Origin: Cavia porcellus
Lineage: Eukaryota > Chordata > Mammalia > Rodentia > Caviidae
Direction of reading: 5' to 3'
DNA length: 64,000 nucleotides
NCBI RefSeq assembly: GCF_034190915.1
Contig: NW_026947547.1
Location: 949,001-1,013,000 of the forward strand
A program made the position numbers and the translations under genes. Below are positions 45,741-57,275 of this stretch, piece after piece. Each line of letters begins with the position of its first letter. Positions within the stretch are counted from its first letter, which is position 1. The notes under the pieces are model-generated. The model ran no database searches and was not told the origin of the DNA. It was given only the letters and a program-made list of their open reading frames with translations.

Positions 45741-47440
45741 AGGGTTAGGTTTAGGGTTAGGTTTAGGGTTGGATTAGGGTTAGGGATAGGGTTATGTTTA
45801 GGGTTAGGGTTAGGTTTGGTTAGGGTTGGTAAGGCTTAGTGTTAGGGTTAGCGTTAGCATTAGGCTTAGGGTTAGAGTAAGGCTTAGGGTTAGGGTTACG
45901 GTTTGGGCTAGTGTTAGGGTTAGGGTTGGGTTAGGGTTAAGTGTTAGGGTTAGGATTAGGGCTAGGGTTAGGGTTGGGTTAGGGTTAGGGTTAGGGTCAG
46001 GGTTAGCGTTAGGCTTAGAGCTAGGGTTAGGATTAGATATAGGTTTAGGTTTAGTGTTAGTGTTAGGGTTAGGGTTGGGTTAGGTTTTATTGTTTGGGTT
46101 AGGGTTAGGGTTAGGCTTTGGGTTAGCGTCAGGGTTAGGGTTAGGGTTAGCGTTGGGTTAGGGTTAGGGACAGGGTTAGGGTTAGTGTTAGGGTTAAGGT
46201 TTGGGGTTAGGGTTAGGGTTAGGGTGGGGTTAGGGTTAACCTTAGGTTTAGGGTTAGGTTTAGTAATGGTTAGGGTTAGGGTTAGCATTAGGCTTAAGTT
46301 TAGGGTAAGACTTAGGGTTAGGGTTACGGTTTGGGTTAGTGTTAGGTTTACGGTTGGTTTAGGGTAAGTGTTAGTGTTAGGGTTAGGGTTCGAGTTAGGG
46401 TTAGGATTAGGTGTTAGGGTTAGGGTTAGGGTTAGGGTTAGGGTTGGGTTAGCGTTAGGGTTAGGGTCAGGGTTAGCGTTAGGCTTAGAGCTAGGTTTAG
46501 GATTAGAGATAAGATTAGGTTTAGTGTTAGTGTTAGGGTTAGGGTTGAGTTAGGTTTTATTGGATTAGGGTTAGGGTTAGGCTTTTGCTTAGGGTCAGGG
46601 TTAGGATTAGAGTTAGCGTTGGGTTAGGGTTAGGGTCAGGGTTAGGGTTAGTGTTAGTGTTAGTGTTAGGGGTTTCGGTTAGGGTTAGGGTTAGGGTTGG
46701 ATTAGGGTTAGCCTTATGGTTAGGGTTAGGTTTAGTGATGCTTAGGGTTGGTTAGGGGTAGGCTTAAGTTTGCGGTTACTGTTACATTCAGGTTTAGGTT
46801 AGGGTTAGGGTTAGGTTCAGGGTTAGTGTTAGGTTTAGTTTTAGGGTTAGGGTTGGGTTAGGGTAGGATTAGAGTTAAGGTGTGGGTTGGGTTAGGGATA
46901 GGGTTAAGTTTATGGTTAGCATTTGGTTTAGGTGTTAGGGTTAGTGTTAGGGTTTGGGTTAGGGTTAGGGTTAGGGTTAGGCTTAGCATAAGGGTTAGTT
47001 TTAGGGTTAGCGTTAGAGTTAGGGTGAGGGTTTAGGGTTGGGGTTAGGGTTAGGGTTAGTGTTAGTGTTAGGGTTAGGTGTTAGATTTAGAGTTTGGGTT
47101 AGGGTTGGGTTAGGTTTAGCCTTAGGGTTAGGGTAAGGTTTAGTGTTGGTTAGGGTTCGTTATGGATAGGTTTAGGGTTATGGTTACAGTTAGGTTTAGA
47201 TTGGGGTTCAGGTTAGGCTTAGGGTTAGGGTTATTTTTGGGATTAGAGTTAAGGTTGTTTTGGGTTAGGGTTAGGGTTAGGTTTATGGTCATCATTAGGT
47301 TTAGGTTTTAGGGTTAGGGTTAGCCTTATGGTTAGGGTTAGGTTTAGTGATGGTTAGGGTTCGGTTTCTGGTTAGGGTTAGGTTTAGGGTTGGGTTCGGT
47401 TTCTGGTTAGGGTTAGGTTTAGGGTTGGGTTAGGTTTTGA
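45741..47440 (+). repeat. A material, two partial passes
   Basis: Two ggcttagagctagg blocks (near 46,015 and 46,488) lie about 0.47 kb apart, each preceded by gcattaggctta. The sequence then continues through aggattagag (46,866), cataaggg (46,988) and tcatcatta (47,288). Near 47,338 it jumps back to tttagtgatgg and then forward to ttcggtttctgg, which is doubled. Paired open frames on both strands over 45,826-46,288 are the same hexamers read in different frames. Confidence 0.72.
47360..47430 (+). repeat. 35 bp direct tandem duplication
   Basis: The segment starting tcggtttctggttaggg occurs at 47,361 and again at 47,396, immediately adjacent. Confidence 0.85.
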
Positions 47441-49200
47441 ATTAAGGTTGTTTTAGGGTTAGGGTTAGGGTTAGGGTTAGCGTTCAGGTTAGGGTTAACT
47501 TTTAGGTAAGGGTTAGATTATGGTTAGGCTTAGAGTTAGGGTTAGGGTTACGTTTAGTGTTGGATTAGGTGTAAGTTTAGAGTTAGTGTTACGGTTATGT
47601 TTAGGGTTAGTTTAAGGTTATGGTTAGAGTTGGGGTTAGGCTTTGTGTGGGGTAAGGGTTAGGGTTAGGACAAGGGTTAGGGTTAGGCTTAGGGTTTGAG
47701 GGTTAGGGTTAGTGTTGCAGGTTTAGGGTAAAATTTAGGGTTAGTGCTGAGGTTAGGTGTAGCGTTCGGTTTAGGATTAGGGTTAGGTTAGGTTTAGGTT
47801 AAGGGTTAGGGCTAGAGTTAGGATTAGTGTTGGGTTAGAGTTAGGGTTAAGGTTAGCCTTGGGGTTAGTGTTAGGGTGAGGGTGAAGGTTAGGTTATGGT
47901 TAGGATTGGGTTAGAGTTAGGGTGAGAATTAGGGTTAGGGTTAGGGTGAGAATCAGGTTCAGGTTCAGGGTTAGGGCTAGCGTTAGAGTTAGGGTTAGGT
48001 TTAGGTTTAGGGTTAGGGTTGTGTTAGGGTTAGGTTTAGAGTTAGTGTTAGGGTTAGGGTTCGGGCTAGGATTAATATTATTTGGTTATGGTTATTGTTA
48101 GTGTTAGTTTTACGTTTGGCTTAGGGTTAGGTTTAGGGTTAGTGTTGTGTTAGTGTTAGGGATAGGGTTAGTGTTAGGGTGGGTTAGGGTTAGGTTTATG
48201 GTTAGGCTTAGCGTAAGGGTTAGGGTTAGGGTTAGTTTGAGGGTTTAGGGTTAGGGTTAGGGATAGGGTTAGGGTTAGTGTTATTGGGTTATGGTTAGGT
48301 TAATGGTTAGGTTTTTGGTTGGGTTTGGGTTAGGGCTAGGGTTAAGGTTAGGGTTATGTTTTGGGTTAGGTTTAGCGTTAGGGTTAGGGTCAGGGTTAGG
48401 GTTAGGGTTACGGTTAGGGTTAGCGTTGGGTTAGGGTTAGTTTTAGGGTGGGGTTAGGGTTAGGGGTTAGGTTTATGGTTAGGGTTACATTTGGGTTAGG
48501 TTTAGCCTTAGGGTTAGGGTTAGGTTTAGTGATGGTTAATGTTGGTTAGGGTTAGGGTTAAATTTAGGGTTACGGTTACAAATAGGTTTAGGTTAGGGTT
48601 AGGTTCAGGGTTAGGGTTAGGTTTAGGTTTAGGGTTAGGATTTGGGTTAGTGTAGGATTAGAGTTAAGGTTCGTATGGGTTAAGTTAAGGTTATGTTTAT
48701 GGTTAGCATTAGGTTTAGGTGTTAGGGTTAGTGTTAGGGTTTGGGTTTGGGTTCGGTATAGGGTTGGGTTAGGTTTAGGGTTAGTGTTAGGCTTAGCATA
48801 ATGGTTAGGGTTAGGGTTAGGGTTAGAGTTAGGGTGAGGGTTTAGAGTTGCGGTTAGGGTTAGGGTTGGTGTTAGGGTTAGGGTTAGGTGTTAGGTTTAG
48901 TGTTAGGGTTAGTTTTGTGTTAGTGTTATGCTTAGGGCTAGTTTTAGTGTTGCTTAGGGTTCGTTAGGGATAGGGCTAGGGTTAGGGTTACAGTTAGGTT
49001 TACATTAGGGTTCAGGTTAGGCTTAGGGTTAGGGTTATGGTTGGGATTAGAGTTAAGGTTATTTTGCGTTGGGTTAGGGTTAGGTTTATGGTCATCATTA
49101 GGTTTAGGTGTTAGGGTTAGGGTTAGTGTTTGGCTTAGGGTTAGGTATAGGGTTGGGTTCTGTTTCGGGTTAGGGGTAGGTTTAGGGTTGGGTTAGGTTT
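47441..49200 (+). repeat. 1.76 kb tandem A unit, first copy
   Basis: Begins near gaattaagg, passes ggattaggtg, gggtaaaattt and the AT-rich landmark in a special form (attaatattatttgg, 48,071), then takes a private path: gttaatggttaggttttt near 48,300, ttatgttttggg, and ggttcgtatggg at 48,670. It ends near ttctgtttcggg (49,157). The private forms recur in the next 1.76 kb and nowhere else that I noticed. Confidence 0.82.
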
Positions 49201-50970
49201 AGAATTAAGGTTGGGTTAGGGTTAGGGTTAGGGTTAGGGTTAGGGTTAGCGTTCAGATTAGGGTTAACGTTTGAGTAAGTGTTAGATTAGGGTTAGGGTT
49301 AGGGTTAAGGTTACGTTTAGTGTTGGATTAGGTGTAAGTTTATAGTTAGTGTTACGGTTATGGTTAGGGTTAGTTTAAGGTTAGGGTTAGAGTTCGGGTT
49401 AGGCTTTGGTTGGGTAAGGGTTAGGGTTAGGGCAAGGGTTAGGGTTAGGCTTAAGGTTTGAGTGTTAGGGTTAGTGTTGGAGGTTTAGAGTAAAATTTAG
49501 GGTTAGGGCTGAGGTTAGGTGTAGCGTTCGGTTTAGGATTAGGGTTAGGTTAGATTTAGGTTAAGGGTTAGGGCTACGGTTAGGATTAGTGTTGGGTTAG
49601 AGTTAGGGTTAAGGTTAGCCTTGCTGTTAGTGTTAGGGTGAGTGTGAAGGTTAGGTTAGGGTTAGGATTGGGTTAGAGTTAGGGTGAGAATTAGGGTTAG
49701 GGTTAGGGTGAGAATCAGGTTCAGGTTCAGGGTTAGGGCTAGCGTAAGAGTTAGGGTTAGGTTTAGGTTTAGGGTTAGGGTTGTGTTAGGGTTAGGTTTA
49801 GAGTTAGTGTTAGGGTTAGGGTTCGGGCTAGGATTAATATTATTTGGTTATGGTTATGGTTAGGGTTAGGTTTACGTTTGGCTTAGGGTTAGGTTTAGGT
49901 TTAGGGTAGTGTTAGTGTTAGGGATAGGGTTAGTGTTAGGGTGGGTTAGGGTTAGGTTTATGGTTAGGCTTAGCATAAGTGTTAGAGTTAGGGTTAGTTT
50001 GAGGGTTTAAGGTTAGGGTTAGGGTTAGGGTTAGGGTTAGTGTTATTGGGTTATGTTTAGGTTAATGGTTAGGTTTTTGGTTGTGTTTCGGTTAGGGTTA
50101 GGTTTAAGGTTAGGGTTGTGTTTTGGGTTAGGGTTAGTGTTAGGGTTAGGGTCAGGGTTAGGGTTAGGGTTACAGTTAGGGTTAGTGTTGGGTTAGGGTT
50201 AGGGTTAGGGTTGGGTTAGGGTTAGGGGTTAGGTTTATGGTTAGGGTTAGGGTTGGGTTAGGTTTAGCTTTAGGGTTAGGGTTAGGTTTAGTGATGGTTA
50301 GTGTTTGTTAGGGGTAGGGTTATGGTTAGGGTTACGGTTACATTTAGGTTTAGGTTAGGGTTAGGGTTAGGTTCAGGTTTAGGGTTAGGTTTAGGTTTAG
50401 GGTTAGGGTTTGTGTTAGGGTAGGATTAGAGTTAAGGTTCGTATGGGTTAAGGTTAAGGTTATGTTTATGGTTAGCATTAGGTTTAGGTGTTAGCGTTAG
50501 TGTTAGGGTTTGGGTTAGGGATCGGTATAGGGCTGGGTTAGGTTTAGGGTTAGTGTTAGGCTTACCATAAGGTTTAGTGTTAGGTTTAGGGTAAGAGTTA
50601 GGGTGAGGGTTTAGAGTTGGGGTTAGGGTTAGGGTTGGTGTTAGGGTTAGGGTTAGGTGTTAGTTTTACAGTTAGGGTTAGGGTTGAGTTAGTGTTATGC
50701 TTAAGGTTAGGTTTAGTGTTGGTTAGGGTTCGTTAGGGATAGGGTTAGGGTTAGGGTTACAGTTAGGTATACATTAGGGTCCAGGTTAGGCTTAGGGTTA
50801 GGGTTATGTTTGGGATTAGAGTTAATTTTATTTTGGGTTAGGGTTAGGGTTAGGTTTATGGTCATCATTAGGTTTAGGTGTTAGGGTTAGGGTTAGTGTT
50901 TGGGTTAGGGTTAGGTATAGGGTTGGGTTCTGTTTCGGGTTAGGGTTAGGTTTAGGTTTGGGTTAGGTTT
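49201..50970 (+). repeat. 1.76 kb tandem A unit, second copy
   Basis: Follows the previous copy mark for mark: attaatattatttgg at 49,834 (1,763 bp later), gttaatggttaggttttt near 50,060, ggttcgtatggg near 50,438 (1,768 bp later), and ttctgtttcggg near 50,931. Scattered single-base differences separate the copies. Confidence 0.82.
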
Positions 50971-51680
50971 AGAATTAAGTTTGGGTTAGGGTTAGGGTTA
51001 GGGTTAGCGTTAAGGTTAGGGTTAACGTTTGGGTTAGGGTTAGATTAGGGTTAGGCTTAGAGTTAGGGTTTGGGTTACGTTTAGTGTTGGATTAGGTGTA
51101 AGTTTAGAGTTAGTGTTACGGTTATGGTTAGGGTTAGTATTAGGTTAGGGTTAGAGTTCGGGTTAGGCTTTGGGTGGGGGTAAGCATTAGGGTTAGGGTT
51201 AGGGCTAGGGTTAGGGTTAGGCTTAGGGTTTGAGGGTTAGGGTTAGAGTTGGAGGTTTAGGGTAAAATTTAGGGTTAGGGCTCAGGTTCGGTGTAGCGTT
51301 CGGTTTAGGCTTAGGGTTAGGTTAGGTTTAGGGTTAGGGTTAGGGTTAGGGTTAGGATTAGTGTTGGGTTAGAGTTAGGGTTAGGGTTAGCCTTGGGGTT
51401 AGTGTTAGGGTGAGGGTGAAGTTTAGGTTAGGGTTAGGATTGGGTTAGAGTTAGGGTGAGAATTAGGGTTAGGGTTAGGGTGAGAATCAGGGTCAGGTTC
51501 AGGGTTAGGGTTAGCATTAGAGTTAGGGTTCAGTTTAGGTTTAGGGTTAGGGTTGTGTTAGGGTTAGGTTTAGAGTTAGGGTTAGGGTTACGGTTCAGAC
51601 TAGGATTAATATTATTGGGTTATGATTAAGGTTAGTGTTAGGGTTACGTTTGGCTTAGGGTTAGGTTTAGGGTTAGGGTT
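50971..51680 (+). repeat. A unit remainder before module B
   Basis: Continues with ggattaggtgtaag, ctttgggtgggggtaag near 51,168, gggtaaaattt, ggctcaggttcgg, gagaatcaggg and the AT-rich landmark at 51,605. After gtgttagtgttaggg it enters module B. The common gttgtgttagtgttaggg stretch after the AT-rich landmark is a recurrent A-to-B crossing point, also used at 33,241. Confidence 0.78.
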
Positions 51681-52600
51681 GTGTTAGTGTTAGGGATAGG
51701 GTTAGTGTTAGGGTTGGGTTACGGTTAGGGTTAGGGTTAGTGTTATTGGGTTATGGTTAGGGTTATGGTTAGGTTAGGGTTAGGGTTAGGGTTGTTTTGT
51801 GTTAGGGTTGGGTTAGGATTAGTATTAGTGTTCTGGTTTGGTTAGTGTTAGTGTTAGAGCTAGGGTTAGGGTTATGTTTGGGTTAGGTTTTGGGTTAGGT
51901 TAGGGTTAGGGTTAGGGTTAAGGTTAGGGGTAGGTTTAGAGTTAGTGTTAGGGTTAGGGTTTTATTAGTGTTAGTGTTATGGTTCGGGTTATGGTTAGGG
52001 TTGGGATTGGGGTTAGGGTTGTGGTTGTGGTTGGCGATAGGTTTACGGCAAGGTTTAGGGATCGGGTTAGGGTTAGGGTTTGCTTTAGATTCAGTTTGAG
52101 TTGGTTAGGGTAAGTGTTATTAGGTTTATGGGTAGGGTAGGTAAGTGTAAGGGTTAGGGTTAGGGTTGGGTTAGGTTTAGTGTTAGGGTTACAGTTAGGG
52201 TTAGGTTTATGGTTAGATTTACGTTTAGGGTTAGTTTTGGGTTTCAGGTTAGGGTTAGGGTTAGGCTTTTGGTTAGGTTTAAGTTTAGGTTTAATTTAGG
52301 GTTTATTTCGGTTGGTTAGGGTTAGGGTTAGGCTTAAGCTTAGGCTTAGGTTTAGGGTTATGGTTAGATTTAGTGTTAGGTTTAGTGTCAGTGTAGTGTT
52401 ACGGTTAGGGTTAGGTTAGGGTTAGGTTTAGGCCTATGGTAGGGTAAGGGTAGTGTTAGGGTTAGAGTACTCTTATCGTTAGTGTTATGGTTATGTTTAG
52501 GGTTAGGTTTCGTGTTGTGTTAGGTTTAGGGTTAGGGTTAGGGTTGGGTTAGGGTTGCTCTTGGGTTGTGGTTCAGGTTGGTGTTGGGGTTGGGTTTGGG
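51681..52600 (+). repeat. Module B, copy 5
   Basis: Full B, with ggttttattagtg near 51,957, gttgtggttggcgatagg near 52,023, taggcctatgg near 52,431, and tcttatcgttagtg near 52,471. It runs through tgtggttcagg into module D at the gttagggctaagttaagg stretch. Confidence 0.83.
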
Positions 52601-54440
52601 TTTAAGGTTAGGGCTAAGTTAAGGGTTAGGTTTAGGGTTAGAGTTAAGGTTAGTGTTTGGGTTTGGGTTAGCTTTAGGGTTAGGGTTAGATTTAGTTTTG
52701 GCTTAAGGTTGTGTTAGTATTAGGGTTAGGTTTAAGTTTAGTTTTAGGGTTAGGGTTAGGGTTAGGTTAAGGTTATGGTTTGGGTTATAGTTAGTGTTAG
52801 GTTTAGTGTTTGGTTAGGTTTAGGGTTAGGGTCAGGGTTAGGTTTCGGGTTAGGGTTTAGGGCTAGAATTAGGGTTAAGTTTAAGTTTAGGGTATATGTT
52901 GTTTTAACGTTAGGGTTAGGGTTAGGTTTAGGTTTAGTTTTGGGTTGGTTTAGGTTTATGGTTAAGGTTAGTGTTATAGTGTTAAGGTCAGGGTTAGGGT
53001 TAGGGTTAGTGTTAGGTTGAGGGTTAGGGTTAGGATTAGGTTTATGGTTAGGTTTGGTGTTACGTTTATTGTTGGTTTAGGTGTACGGTTAGGCTTAGCG
53101 TTATGTTTAGGGTAAATGTTTGGTTAAGGTTAGAGTTAGGGTTATGGTTAATTTTAGGGTTGGGTTGGGTAAGGTTTACGGTTAGAGTTAGTGTTATGGT
53201 TTGTGTTAGCGTCAGGGTTAGGGTTAGCGTTAGGGTTAGTGTTAAGTTTAGGGTTAGGTTTAGGGTTAGGGTTAGGGTTAAGGTTAGGGTTAGGGTTACG
53301 TTTAGTGTTCGGTTAGGTTTAGAGTTAGGGTTACAGTTAAGGTTAGGTTTAGGGTTACGTTTAGTGTTCGGTTAGGTGTGGGTTTAGGGTTAGTGTTAAG
53401 TTTAGGGTTAGGGTTAGTTTAGGGTAGGGGTTAGAGTTGGCATTGGGGTTAGGGTGTGGGTAAGGGTTACGGTTAGGGTTAGGGTTAGGGTGAGGGTTAG
53501 GGTAAATGTTGGGTTAGGGTTAGGGTTAGGGTTGGGTTAGGTTTAGGTTTAGGGTTATGGTTGGGTTAGGATTGGTGTTGGGGTTGCGGTTCGGGTTGGT
53601 GTTGGTTTCGGTTTGGATTTGAGGTTAGGGCTAGGTTAAGTGTTAGGGTTAGGTTTAGGTTTACTGTTAGGTTTAGAGTTAGGTTTAGGGTTAGGTTTAG
53701 GTTTAGTGTTAGGGTTAGGGTTAGGATTAGGGGTAGTGTTTGTGTTAGGGTTAGCTTATGGTTAGGGTTAGGTTTGGTTTTCGGTTACATTTAGGTTTAG
53801 GGTTAAGGTTGTGTTAGGATTAGGTTTAGGGTTAGGTTTAAGGTTTGAGTTAGAGTTAGGGTTTGGGTTACGTTAGGGTTTTGGTTTGGGTTAGAATTAG
53901 GGTTAGGTTTAGGGTTGGGTTATGGTTAGCTTAGGGTTAGGGTTAGGGTTAGCGTTGGTTTGCGTTAGGTTTAGGGTTAGCGTTACTGTTGGGTAGGTTT
54001 AGGGTTAGTGTTAGGGTTATGCTAAACGTTAGGTTTATGGATAGTGTGAGGGCTAGAGTTGTGTTAGGGTTAGGATTAGTTTAGGGTTAGGTTTAGGTTT
54101 AGGGTTGGGTTGGGTTAGGTATACGGTTAGGGTTAGTGTTATGGTGAGTGTTAGGGTCAGGGTTAGGGTTAGGGTTTGGGTTATTGTTCGGTTTAGGGTC
54201 AAGGTTAGGTTTAGGGTCAGGGTTTAGATCTTGAGTTGGGTTTAGGGTTAACTTTAGGGTAAATGTTGGGTTAAGGTTATGGTTTGGGTTAGGGTTATGG
54301 TTGGCTTAGGGTTGTGTTGTGTTAGGTATACGGTTATGGTTAGTGTTATTGTGAGTGTTAGGGTCAGGGTTATGGTTAGGGTTAGGGTTATTGTTAGGTT
54401 TAGGTTTAGGGTTAGGGTTAGGTTTAGGATTAGGGTTAAG
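52601..54440 (+). repeat. Module D, copy 2
   Basis: Contains tagctttaggg, ctagaattaggg near 52,863, ttttaacgttagg, the ttacgtttagtgttcgg series, gcggttcgggttgg near 53,586, atgctaaacgttagg near 54,021, tttagatcttgag (AGATCT at 54,226), and the internal 0.21 kb repeat (tatacgg at 54,120 and 54,327). Compared with copies 3 and 4 it lacks the gttttaggttggtttcgg/cgtgttgggg segment near its left end. Confidence 0.78.
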
Positions 54441-55065
54441 GTTGCTTCAGGTTTGGGGATGGGGTTAAGTTTGTGGTTGTGGTTGGGGTTGGCAGTAGGT
54501 TTAGAACAAGGTTTAGGGATAGGGTTAGGGTTAGGGTTTGGTTTAGATTTGGTTAGGGTTGTTTAGGGTAAGTATTATGGTTAGGTTTACGGGTCGGCTT
54601 AGGGTTAGTGTTAGGTTTAGGGTTACGGTTGGGTTAGGGTTAGTGTTAGGGTTACAGTTAGGGTTAGGTTTAGGGTTAGGTTTGGGTTTGGTTTAGGGTT
54701 TGGGTTAAGGATGTTTTAGGGTTAGGATTTGGTTTCAAGTTAGGGTTAGGGATAGGCTTTTGGTTAGGTTTAGGGTTAGGGTTAATTTAGGGTTGGTTTT
54801 TGTTGGTCACGGTAAGGGTTAGGGTTAGGCTTAGGCTTAGGTTTAGGGTTAGCATTAGGTTTAGGGTTCGGTTTACTGTTAGGGTTGTGTTACGTTTATA
54901 GTAAGGGTTAGGGTTAGTTTTAGGGCTATGGGAGGGTTAGGGTAGCGTTAGAGTTAGGCTACAGTTATCGTTAGGGTTATGGTTAGGGTTCGTGTTGTGT
55001 TAGGTATAGGGTTAATGTTAGGGTTAGGTTAGGGTTGTTGTTGGGTTTGATTTTCGGGTTGGGGT
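54441..55065 (+). repeat. Module B2, copy 1
   Basis: A diverged relative of B. It starts gcttcaggtttgggg, then gttgtggttggggttgg, gtttagaacaagg near 54,490, ggtttcaagttaggg near 54,727, ggtcacggtaaggg near 54,805, ctatgggaggg near 54,926, and gttatcgttaggg near 54,965. Each mark corresponds in order to a B mark (gttgtggttggcg, ggcaagg, gggtttcagg, ctatggtaggg, tcttatcgttaggg). Confidence 0.76.
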
Positions 55066-55490
55066 TGGGATTGGATTTGGGTTTGAGGTTAGGGCTAGGT
55101 TAAGGGTTAGGGTTAGGTTTAGGGTTAAGGTTAGGGTTAGGTTTAGGGTAAGGGTTAGGGTTAGGGTTGCGTTATTGTTAGGTTTAGGGTTAGGGCTATG
55201 GTTAGGGTTAGGTTTAGGTTTAGGTTTATGGTTAGGGTTGCATTAGGGATGGGGTTGGGGTTAGGGTTGTGGTTTTGGTTGGGGTTGGGGTTAGGGATAG
55301 GGCAAGGGTTAGCAATAGGGTTAGCGTTAGGGTTAGATTTGGTTAGTGTTTGTTAGGTTAAGTGTTAGGGTTAGGGTTACCGGTAGGCTGAGCTTTAGTG
55401 ATAGGTTTAGGGTTAGTGTTGGTTTGGGCTAGTGTTAGGGTTATGGTTAGCATTATTTTATAGTTAGGTTTAGGGTTAGGGGTTAGGGTT
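55066..55490 (+). repeat. Module E, copy 2
   Basis: Carries gttagggctaggttaagg, gttgcattagggatgggg near 55,226, taccggtaggctgag near 55,379, and agcattattttatag near 55,449. It matches E at 34,481 and 59,990. Confidence 0.78.
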
Positions 55491-56301
55491 AGGGATAGGA
55501 ATAGGGTTAGGGTTAGGGTTCGGGTTCGATTAGTGTTAGGGTTAGGGTCAAGGATAGCATTAGGGTTAGGGTTAGGGTTAGGGATACTATTAGGTGTAGG
55601 GTAACGTTAAGTGTTAGAGGTACTGTTAGGGTTTGTTTGGGTTATGGTTATGGTTAGGGTTAGGGTTAGGGTTAGGCTTTGGGTTAGTGTATGGTTCAGG
55701 GTTAGGGTTAGGGTTAGTTTTGGGTTATAGTTAGAGTTGAGGTTTAGGTTTAGGGTTTAGGGTTGGGTTAGGGTTAGGCTTAGGGGTAGGGTTAGGTTTA
55801 GTTTTGGTTAGGGTTCGTTAGGGAAAGCGTTAGGGTTTGGGTTACGGTTAGGTTTAGATTAGGGTTCGGGTTAGGCTTAGGGTTAGGGTTATGGTTGGGA
55901 TTTGAGATAAGGTTGGATTGGGGTAGGATTAGGGTTAGGTTAATGGTCACCATTAGGTTTAGGTGTTAGGGTTATGGTTAGTGTTTGGGTTAGGGTTAGG
56001 TATAGGGTTGGGTTCTGTTTCGGGTTAGGGTTAGGTTTAGGGTTGGGTTAGGTTTAGAATTAGGGTTGGGTTAGGGTTAGGGTTAGGGTTAGGGTTAGGG
56101 TTAGCGTTAAAGTTAGGTTTAGCGTTTTTGTTAGGTTTAGATTAGGGTTAGGCTTAGAGTTAGGGTTAGGGTTACGTTTAGTGTTGGATTAGGTGTAGGC
56201 TTAGAGTTAGTGTAAGGGTTAGGGTTAGTTTAAGGTTAGGGTTAGAGTTGGGGTTAGTCTTGAGTGGGTGTAAGGGTTAGGGTTAGGTTTAGGGTTAGGG
56301 T
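55491..56301 (+). repeat. A' unit, second B/D-region copy
   Basis: Starts with the same private lead as 34,901 (gggatactattagg near 55,582, gtgttagaggtactg near 55,610). It then shows tcaccatta (55,948, one change from tcatcatta), ttctgtttcggg, ggattaggtg, and gagtgggtgtaagg near 56,260. It then jumps directly to module B, about 0.3 kb earlier than the copy at 34,901. Confidence 0.75.
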
Positions 56302-57275
56302 TGTGTTAGTGTTAGGGATAGGGTTAGTGTTAGGGTTGGGTTAGGGTCAGGGTTAGGGTTAGGGTTAGGGTTAGGCTTAGGGTTAGTGTTATTGGGTTAT
56401 GGTTAGGGTTATGGTTAGGTTTATGGTTGGGTTTGGGTTAGGGTTAGGGTTAGGGTTAGGGTTGTGTTTTGGGTTAGGGTTGGGTTAGGGTTAGTATTAG
56501 GTTTGGGGTTGGGTTAGTGTCAGGGTTAGGGCTAGGCTTAGGATTACGTTTGGGTTAGGTTTTGGGTTAGGTTATGGTTAGGGTTAGGGTTAAGGTTAGG
56601 GGTAGGTTTAGAGTTAGTGTTAGGGTTAGGGTTTCATTAGTGTTAGTGTTATGGTTCGGGTTATGGTTAAGGTTTGGATTGGGGTTAGGTTTGTGGTTTT
56701 GGTTGACGATAAGTTTAGGGCAAGGTTTAGTGATAGGGTTAGGGTTAGGGTTCGGTTTATAGTTGGTTAGGGTTGGTTAGGTTAAGTGTTAGGCTTAGGT
56801 TTATGGGTAGGGTAGGGTTAGTGTTAGGGTTAGGGTTAGGGTTGGGTTAGGGTTAGTGTTAGGGTTATAGTTAGGGTTAGGGTTAGGTTTAGATTTATGT
56901 GTAGGGTTAGGGTTGGGTTTCAGGTTAGGGTTAGGGTTAGGCTTTTGGTTAGGTTTAAGTTTAGGGTTAATTTAGGGTTGGTTTCGGGTGGTTAGGGTTA
57001 GGGTTAGGCTTAGGCTTAGGCTTAGGTTTAGGGTTACGGTTCGATTTAGGGTTAGGTTTAGTGTCAGGGTTGTGTTACGGTTAGGATTAGGGTTAGGGTT
57101 AGCTTTAGGCCTATGGTAGGGAAAGGGTAGCGTTAGGGTTAGAGTACACTTATCGTTAGGGTTATGGTTATGGTTAGGGTTAGGGTTCATGTTGTGTTAG
57201 GTTTAGGGTTAGGATTAAGGTTGGGTTAGGGTTGCTGTTGGGGTGTAGTTCAGGTTGGGGTTGGGGTTGGGTTTG
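56302..57275 (+). repeat. Module B, copy 6
   Basis: Complete B, with ggtttcattagtg near 56,630, gttgacgataag near 56,701, taggcctatgg near 57,107, and acttatcgttaggg near 57,150. It ends in ggtgtagttcagg and passes to module D. It is the counterpart of B copy 2 at an offset of about 20.3 kb. Confidence 0.83.

Noticed and set aside
54279..54566. 95-codon frame with a close copy at 59,206 and a shorter one at 62,234
   Set aside because: It follows the D/B2 module boundary wherever that module pair occurs, and its content is hydrophobic or Arg-Val dipeptides, so it reflects repeat copying.
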